Made by a program: the position numbers and the translations under genes. Under the pieces are notes generated by a model. It made no database searches. It was not told the origin of the DNA and saw nothing but the letters and a program-made list of their open reading frames with translations. A DNA stretch of 5,923 nucleotides, from positions 1 to 5,923 of the forward strand of contig CAYNRB010000199.1 of the NCBI GenBank assembly GCA_964399475.1, given 5' to 3'. This DNA comes from QPIN01 sp964399475. GTDB taxonomy: Bacteria; Pseudomonadota; Gammaproteobacteria; Methylococcales; Methylomonadaceae. Positions 4,101 to 5,923 of the stretch are shown here, piece by piece (the stretch's first letter is position 1; each line of letters begins with the position of its first letter).

Positions 4101-5923
4101 ATATTATTGTCTTCTCGGCACTCGGTAATTTGCTGGTCATCATCAATACTGACATATAGATCTTGCCCACCTGCCAGACTGATCGTGTTAAAGGTAATTT
4201 GCAGGCTGCTGTCTGCTGCAATGGAGGGGATAGTGAGTGTGCCGACTTGAATGCCGCCCGTAGCAGGGTCACCTTCGTAGAGTCTGGCTATTGTTGTGGG
4301 TGATGCTGCTTCACCTGCATTTCCTATTAATGCGCTGAAGGTGTTGCTATTACTTAAGATACCGTTTAGTTCAAGTTTTGAGGCGGTTAGGTCTATATTG
4401 TCGGGTCTACAGGAAGAGTCGGCAAAAGTCAGTTTGTATATTTTTTTAGTTGTTTGGTCAGCAATGAACAGATTACCTTCGCTGTCAAACACGAATCCCG
4501 AAGGATTTGTAAGGCCTGCTCCACTTGCCAATGAAGTAAATTGTTTGGTTATGGGGTCTATTTTATAGATATGTCTTATGCCAGAAGGATCATTTATTTG
4601 TGAGGTATAAATAAAACCATCACAATCAAATGCCAGTTGATTAGCTCGAAAATTCACCAGAAAGAAATCCAGTGTTGCGCCAGTGTCTGGATCCACTATG
4701 GCGATATTAGGAGGACGCACACCAATCAGATATAGTGTGCCGTCAGGTGCAAAATTGGGTGAATGCGGTGTAGGAAAAGGGCCTAAAATTTGACGATCAC
4801 CATTGGCACTGAATTTACAGAAGGTAGAACCAAGCGATCCAACATAAATAGCATCATTTTGGTCTATGCCTGAAAGCTGAATGTTTCCAGCAGGACAAGT
4901 ACGACTCCAGATCAATGATTCATCAGGTGCAAACTTGAGTATACGATTTCCGGATACAATAACGTTATCTTGGCTGTCTACCACTACACCGTCTGTATCA
5001 GTGGTTCTTGTATCACCAAAATGCTTGGGCTTACGTTGGCTTGCAGGACCTGGAGTACCTTTAGGAAATACATAGGCTCCACCAGAATCACCAGGGGCAA
5101 AATAGAGATTATCAGCACTATCCATCGCTAATTGTATGGGGCCTTGCTGATTGATTACCTTCGTTGCATACAATTCAAGTGAATAACCAGGGGCAACAGT
5201 GATATTCGGTGGTGGTGCCTGAGGTGTAAAAGTTTTTTGATTGCAAATTGCTGCACTGCTTAACAGGTTATTGGACTCGTCACTTTCAATTACGCTTTGT
5301 GTGCTGTCTATCCAGACATGAATTAAAGCGTCTCTGTAGGGTAAGATGCCTTGTACGGGGATGCTTAATTGCTGTTTTTCATTGGGTTGTATTTGGCTGG
5401 CTGTTTGTACTTGCCCCAGTAGTTGGTCACTAATGGGGTCATAGGTTTGATTTTGGTTGCTATCATAAAATGCAATTATTTGTATGCCTGCATCGGCAGT
5501 TGCTGTACCTGTATTACTTATTTCACTGGAAATAAAGCCGGATAAGGCCAGAGTAACGGGATCATTAAAGGTTGTCGCATTATCAACATTATTGACCACT
5601 AAATCAGGTATTGGTGCTTGATTTGCTAATTGTTGTAACTGGATTTCGCCCAAATCACCGATCGTAAAAGGTTCAACTGTCAAGTTCGCAGCACTACTAC
5701 TGTAACCCGACAAACTAAAAATAAAATTAACCGGACTTTCGGTAATTCCCATTAAAGTAAATTGCCCGGTATCATCTGTTTGTACCGTCACTTTTGCAGG
5801 CCCTGAATAGCTCAACCCATAATAGGCATCTACGGTTACATTTTCGAGCGGTAAAAGCGTATCCGCATCAACTATTAGGCCAGTTGCACCGGTATTATTT
5901 TGTCCAGTAGCCGTGTTGATTGG
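1106..5923 (-). CDS. Giant multidomain secreted protein: CARDB / NHL propeller / Ig-like / GATase-like mosaic (5' partial, interrupted by assembly gap)
   Basis: The frame is open from the right window edge to a TAA at 1106-1108, giving 1605 codon positions of which about 34 fall in the N gap. The TTG at 5815 is not a credible start, because coding sequence with clear domain character continues upstream of it to the edge, so the true start and any signal peptide lie outside. Residues below are numbered from the first codon at 5923. Order: carboxypeptidase-regulatory-like domain (12-100), CARDB A1 (104-228), six-bladed propeller (240-501), CARDB B1 (505-613), A2 (616-740), B2 (746-855), Ig-like C domains on both sides of the gap (860-877 and 916-1024), Ig-like D (1025-1136), GATase-like domain with charged insertion (1150-1414), DUF11-like domain (1420-1524), basic helical tail (1526-1605). 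Such modules bind proteins, sugars or calcium outside the cell, so an adhesive or scaffold role is likely. No catalytic site is recognised and the exact function is unknown. The frame across the gap is assumed, so this could also be two fragments or a frameshifted gene. Confidence 0.9.
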   Translation of the reverse strand, partial: PINTATGQNNTGATGLIVDADTLLPLENVTVDAYYGLSYSGPAKVTVQTDDTGQFTLMGITESPVNFIFSLSGYSSSAANLTVEPFTIGDLGEIQLQQLANQAPIPDLVVNNVDNATTFNDPVTLALSGFISSEISNTGTATADAGIQIIAFYDSNQNQTYDPISDQLLGQVQTASQIQPNEKQQLSIPVQGILPYRDALIHVWIDSTQSVIESDESNNLLSSAAICNQKTFTPQAPPPNITVAPGYSLELYATKVINQQGPIQLAMDSADNLYFAPGDSGGAYVFPKGTPGPASQRKPKHFGDTRTTDTDGVVVDSQDNVIVSGNRILKFAPDESLIWSRTCPAGNIQLSGIDQNDAIYVGSLGSTFCKFSANGDRQILGPFPTPHSPNFAPDGTLYLIGVRPPNIAIVDPDTGATLDFFLVNFRANQLAFDCDGFIYTSQINDPSGIRHIYKIDPITKQFTSLASGAGLTNPSGFVFDSEGNLFIADQTTKKIYKLTFADSSCRPDNIDLTASKLELNGILSNSNTFSALIGNAGEAASPTTIARLYEGDPATGGIQVGTLTIPSIAADSSLQITFNTISLAGGQDLYVSIDDDQQITECREDNNIARLAAPDLKPDLIVSAYDTASLTTDLFNLTVMGSLDATITNQGSFASLSAATVLAFYDKDKNGIFDATNDISLGQVDILNSLQIGESQTVVIPINGTSPFRDAPITLWVDHLLQITELDENNNTQITRSQCLASSGQVSSDLTVSLAQIIDNGSLQPWSFSVRIANAGTLSTPDQIKVSFYEGLPSQGGDLLGSKNIAAIHPGNFINLQLDGITHFNNTAELYVIADENNQLDECDETNNTLLGAISAASLAQIGVSTDQPSYPAKSPVXXXXXXXXXXXXXXXXXXXXXXXXXXXXXXXXXXSGSTLEASLRTTTDQAQYHTTATVQLQNLAQNLTLNRIIEQADLHLSVTNPAGLRVFSQTVKLGQLLPGATPQIIRPFSFIGAPVGAYTVKGLLTDTSNQQTLATDQAQYTVTENLLFSIIGKTRVQFPQLERGQTNHCIDTVINQGTQNLSNLPIRKLLAKITDFTPLLSHQLTIDLDAKITQISQRQIDTRNFDAGIYVCILQAQVNNQWQTLANATFTVTVPPIDIISELIPGTKGRLLVLLDSPQDDKEESHCDDNDDDDNDEKEYHDREYPHKQAKSKVKHNGEKEEKEEKEEDKDEREEKCNQNGENNNASQPSSKAQELAYLQTLLTDNHWSYRIVTDAKNFKRELRTGNYTLYALFSGQIKLKTQIQQELREAIFQGDGLLLAGDHDHRNNKLNTALGIEIEGVLNYFSGFDLFSPNFPLNGIVQDTFSEKPLKAALNGAQALAYYLNTYEDVALSQHRFGLGRSLYAGFDLLALASQTHADPLFEAIILTALQQITPTQADTQEGSPVSIQLNLKNQGIATPGQAIITIPANITLLDTGTAQLNTQNNLLWAFDLAESESTSLSFWLQRPALVEHFTINSLIQTGIAPNFHDLNTQTLNLTVTPAPSLQEVLDMPEIQNKAYKKIRKKIKKAQRQLNRNKLKKALNNAIKASNIFERTNHPNADIIRLQLDKAIRAIARHVGEQR
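1109..1348 (-). other. Basic helical C-terminal tail of the giant protein
   Basis: Residues 1526-1605. Predicted helices: LQEVLDMPEI, then KAYKKIRKKIKKAQRQLNRN and KLKKALNNAIKASNIFER, then ADIIRLQLDKAIRAIARHV. It is very rich in Lys/Arg, in contrast to the acidic bulk of the protein. There is no LPXTG-like, PEP-CTERM or autotransporter barrel ending. It could be a small helical bundle that binds a partner, a nucleic acid or an acidic surface; the role is unknown. Confidence 0.6.
1352..1666 (-). other. DUF11-like beta-sandwich
   Basis: Residues 1420-1524. SPVSIQLNLKNQGIATPGQA opens with the N.G turn, followed by IITIPANITLLDTG, NNLLWAFDLAESESTSLSFW and a closing TLNLTVTPAPS. The strand pattern (v.N.G....g..i.i.lP, lw.l..l..ge...l.f) matches the conserved-repeat / DUF11-type domains common in surface proteins. 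Confidence 0.6.
1682..2476 (-). other. GATase1/ThuA-like alpha/beta domain interrupted by a charged insertion
   Basis: Residues 1150-1414 minus the insertion. First strand GRLLVLLDSP (1150-1159), then the charged loop, then helix QELAYLQTLLTD, strand YRIVTD, YTLYALFSG, helix IQQELREAIFQGDGLLLAGD, ALGIEIEG and a late FGLGRSLYAGFDLLA before a helix FEAIILTALQQI. This strand/helix order and the G..LLLAG and G.Gr..y.GfD elements resemble the flavodoxin-like glutamine amidotransferase/ThuA fold. The G-x-C-x-G nucleophile elbow is absent (LFSGQIKL), so enzyme activity of the classical type is not expected. A binding or structural role is inferred. Confidence 0.55.
2225..2452 (-). repeat. 76-residue charged low-complexity insertion (Asp/Asn, then Lys/Glu)
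   Basis: Residues 1158-1233. First part is Asp/Asn-rich (CDDNDDDDNDEKEYHD), the middle His/Lys-rich, then EKEEKEEKEEDKDEREEK, ending Asn/Ser-rich. Cysteines at 1168 and 1218 bracket the charged core. The DNA shows short tandem units: a 15-bp direct repeat at 2392-2421 and 9-bp units within the pyrimidine tract 2295-2329. Replication slippage probably built it. It may bind cations or act as a flexible exposed loop; no family is recognised. Confidence 0.85.
2516..2851 (-). other. Ig-like domain D with two cysteines
   Basis: Residues 1025-1136. Strand pattern: LLFSIIGKTRVQFPQLERGQ, then TVINQGTQNLSNLPI (the N.G turn of CARDB/DUF11-like sandwiches), HQLTIDLD, and FDAGIYVCILQAQV followed by ATFTVTVP. 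The DAGIY element is the usual penultimate strand of such domains. Two cysteines (residues 1050 and 1113) could form a disulfide. It resembles the C domains in layout but is more diverged. Confidence 0.6.
2852..3346 (-). repeat. Ig-like C domains flanking the gap (one truncated, one complete)
   Basis: Residues 860-877 start a domain (IGVSTDQPSYPAKSPV) that is cut by the gap. Residues 916-1024 form a complete one: TTTDQAQYHTTATVQLQNLA, then HLSVTNPAGLRVFSQTV, GQLLPGATPQ, PVGAYTVKGLLTD and TDQAQYTV. The pattern (T.D...Y......V.l.n, l.v.n..G..v, aG.Y.v...l.d) is the macroglobulin- or CARDB-like sandwich often seen in tandem in giant secreted bacterial proteins. The number of copies hidden in the gap is unknown. 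Confidence 0.65.
3193..3292. other. Assembly gap of exactly 100 N inside the giant gene
   Basis: The run of N covers 100 bases, the usual placeholder for a gap of unknown size. It sits right after the start of an Ig-like domain (TDQPSYPAKSPV) and before a linker leading into a second domain with the same opening (TDQAQY......V). Tandem domains are a common cause of assembly breaks. Both flanks are open in the same frame only if the true length leaves a remainder of 1 when divided by 3. By comparison with the complete C domain, I estimate that roughly 50 extra residues or more are missing beyond the placeholder. Confidence 0.95.
3359..3688 (-). repeat. CARDB-type domain B2 (short form)
   Basis: Residues 746-855. 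Begins SSDLTVSLAQ, with RIANAGTLST, SFYEGLPSQGGDLLGS and an end ELYVIADENNQLDECDETNN. It aligns with B1 throughout. Cysteines lie just before it (SQCLAS, C739) and near its end (DECDE), the same bracketing as B1. It closes the A-B-A-B block. Confidence 0.75.
3704..4078 (-). repeat. CARDB-type domain A2 with canonical D-x-D-x-N-G-x-x-D loop
   Basis: Residues 616-740. Starts KPDLIVSAYD, has ATITNQGSFAS, AFYDKDKNGIFD (loop at 666-674), LGQVDI, PFRDAPITLWVD and ELDENNN. It is clearly a duplicate of A1, although the DNA has diverged, so the duplication is old. The loop has the spacing of dockerin/thrombospondin-3-type calcium sites. C739 lies at its end, leading into B2. Confidence 0.8.
4085..4411 (-). 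repeat. CARDB-type domain B1 (short form)
   Basis: Residues 505-613. Strand-rich, with ALIGNAGEAAS (the classic N.G turn), ARLYEGDPATGGIQVGT, and an end DLYVSIDDDQQITECREDNN. It matches B2 in YEG.P..GG...G and in the ending EC.E(D/T)NN. A cysteine lies at each end of the unit (SSCRPDN and TECRED), which suggests an intradomain disulfide in an exported protein. It lacks the calcium-loop-like insert of the A form. Confidence 0.75.
4421..5206 (-). other. Six-bladed NHL/SMP-30-like beta-propeller
   Basis: Residues 240-501 contain six copies of the blade signature D..GNLY-like: AMDSADNLYFAP, VVDSQDNVIVSG, GIDQNDAIYVGS, FAPDGTLYLIG, FDCDGFIYTS and FDSEGNLFIAD, spaced about 35-47 residues. Between them lie strands such as ILKFAPDESLIW and IYKIDPITKQ. 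Six blades make a complete NHL-type ring. Such propellers in secreted bacterial proteins bind ligands or partners; some families hydrolyse lactones, but no metal site is assigned here. It is inserted between the first A and first B CARDB domains. It has three cysteines (residues 343, 369 and 434). Confidence 0.8.
5240..5614 (-). repeat. CARDB-type domain A1 with calcium-loop-like motif
   Basis: Residues 104-228. Begins PDLVVNNVD and ends with VIESDESNNL, the acidic E.DE.NN end that marks CARDB (cell-adhesion-related) beta-sandwiches. The central AFYDSNQNQTYDPISDQLLG carries a D-x-N-x-N-x-x-x-D loop (154-162). It pairs with A2 along its whole length (FYD....., LGQV, P(Y/F)RDA, WxD, E.DE.NN). 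A cysteine (C227) follows at the C-terminal end, just before the propeller. Confidence 0.8.
5624..5890 (-). other. Carboxypeptidase-regulatory-like beta-sandwich domain
   Basis: Residues 12-100 follow the pattern G-L-I-V-D-A-D-T-L-L-P-L-E-N-V-T-V, then a strand, then TDDTGQFTLMGI, then a glycine/serine turn and a strand before GDLGEIQLQ. This order (G.v.d..t..pl..v.v, d..G.f.l..l, lg.i.l) is typical of the CarboxypepD_reg / peptidase-associated Ig-like family found on surface and outer-membrane proteins. The domain is preceded by an Asn/Thr/Gly linker running off the window, so more domains lie upstream. Confidence 0.75.

Noticed and set aside
4296..4568. Plus-strand 90-codon frame
   Set aside because: Antisense to the last propeller blade and the B1 domain, both of which are clearly coding on the minus strand.
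5813..5815. TTG as the start of the giant gene
   Set aside because: Upstream in-frame sequence to the window edge forms the first half of the carboxypeptidase-regulatory-like domain, so translation begins outside the window.

Overview
This window holds two protein-coding genes, both on the minus strand and both cut off by a window edge, separated by only 50 bp. Base composition is moderate. Both proteins look exported: one has an N-terminal signal peptide, and the other is built almost entirely from extracellular beta-sandwich and propeller domains with paired cysteines. This suggests a Gram-negative bacterium with very large secreted or surface proteins. I would guess a gammaproteobacterium of the methanotroph or sulfur-oxidiser kind, but the sequence does not prove any taxon. 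No RNA genes, mobile elements, CRISPR arrays or convincing terminators are visible.

Region 1106-5923 (minus) is one giant mosaic protein of at least about 1,570 resolved residues, with its N-terminus beyond the right edge. Domains in order: a carboxypeptidase-regulatory-like beta-sandwich; a CARDB-type domain with a calcium-loop-like motif (A1); a six-bladed NHL-like beta-propeller; a shorter CARDB-type domain (B1); a second A-type domain (A2); and a second B-type domain (B2). Then comes at least one further Ig-like domain, interrupted by a 100-N assembly gap (3193-3292), followed by another domain of the same kind and a cysteine-bearing Ig-like domain. After these lies a GATase1/ThuA-like alpha/beta domain split by a 76-residue charged low-complexity loop, then a DUF11-like beta-sandwich and a strongly basic helical tail. 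Because the gap is exactly 100 N, its true length and the continuity of the frame across it are not established.

Region 1056-1105 is the intergenic spacer, which carries only a weak ribosome binding site.

Region 1-1055 (minus) is the N-terminal 351 codons of a second exported protein: a signal peptide, a Gln-rich helical/coiled-coil stretch, a Pro/Asn-rich linker and the start of a transglutaminase-like domain. The position where the catalytic cysteine is expected is alanine. The rest, including any His/Asp of the triad and any C-terminal modules, lies beyond the left edge.

The tight co-directional layout suggests co-transcription. My working inference is a secreted pair: a giant adhesive or scaffolding protein followed by a transglutaminase-fold partner. 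From memory, such transglutaminase-like proteins often lead into RHS-type or other repeats. The functional link is inference, not shown by the sequence.
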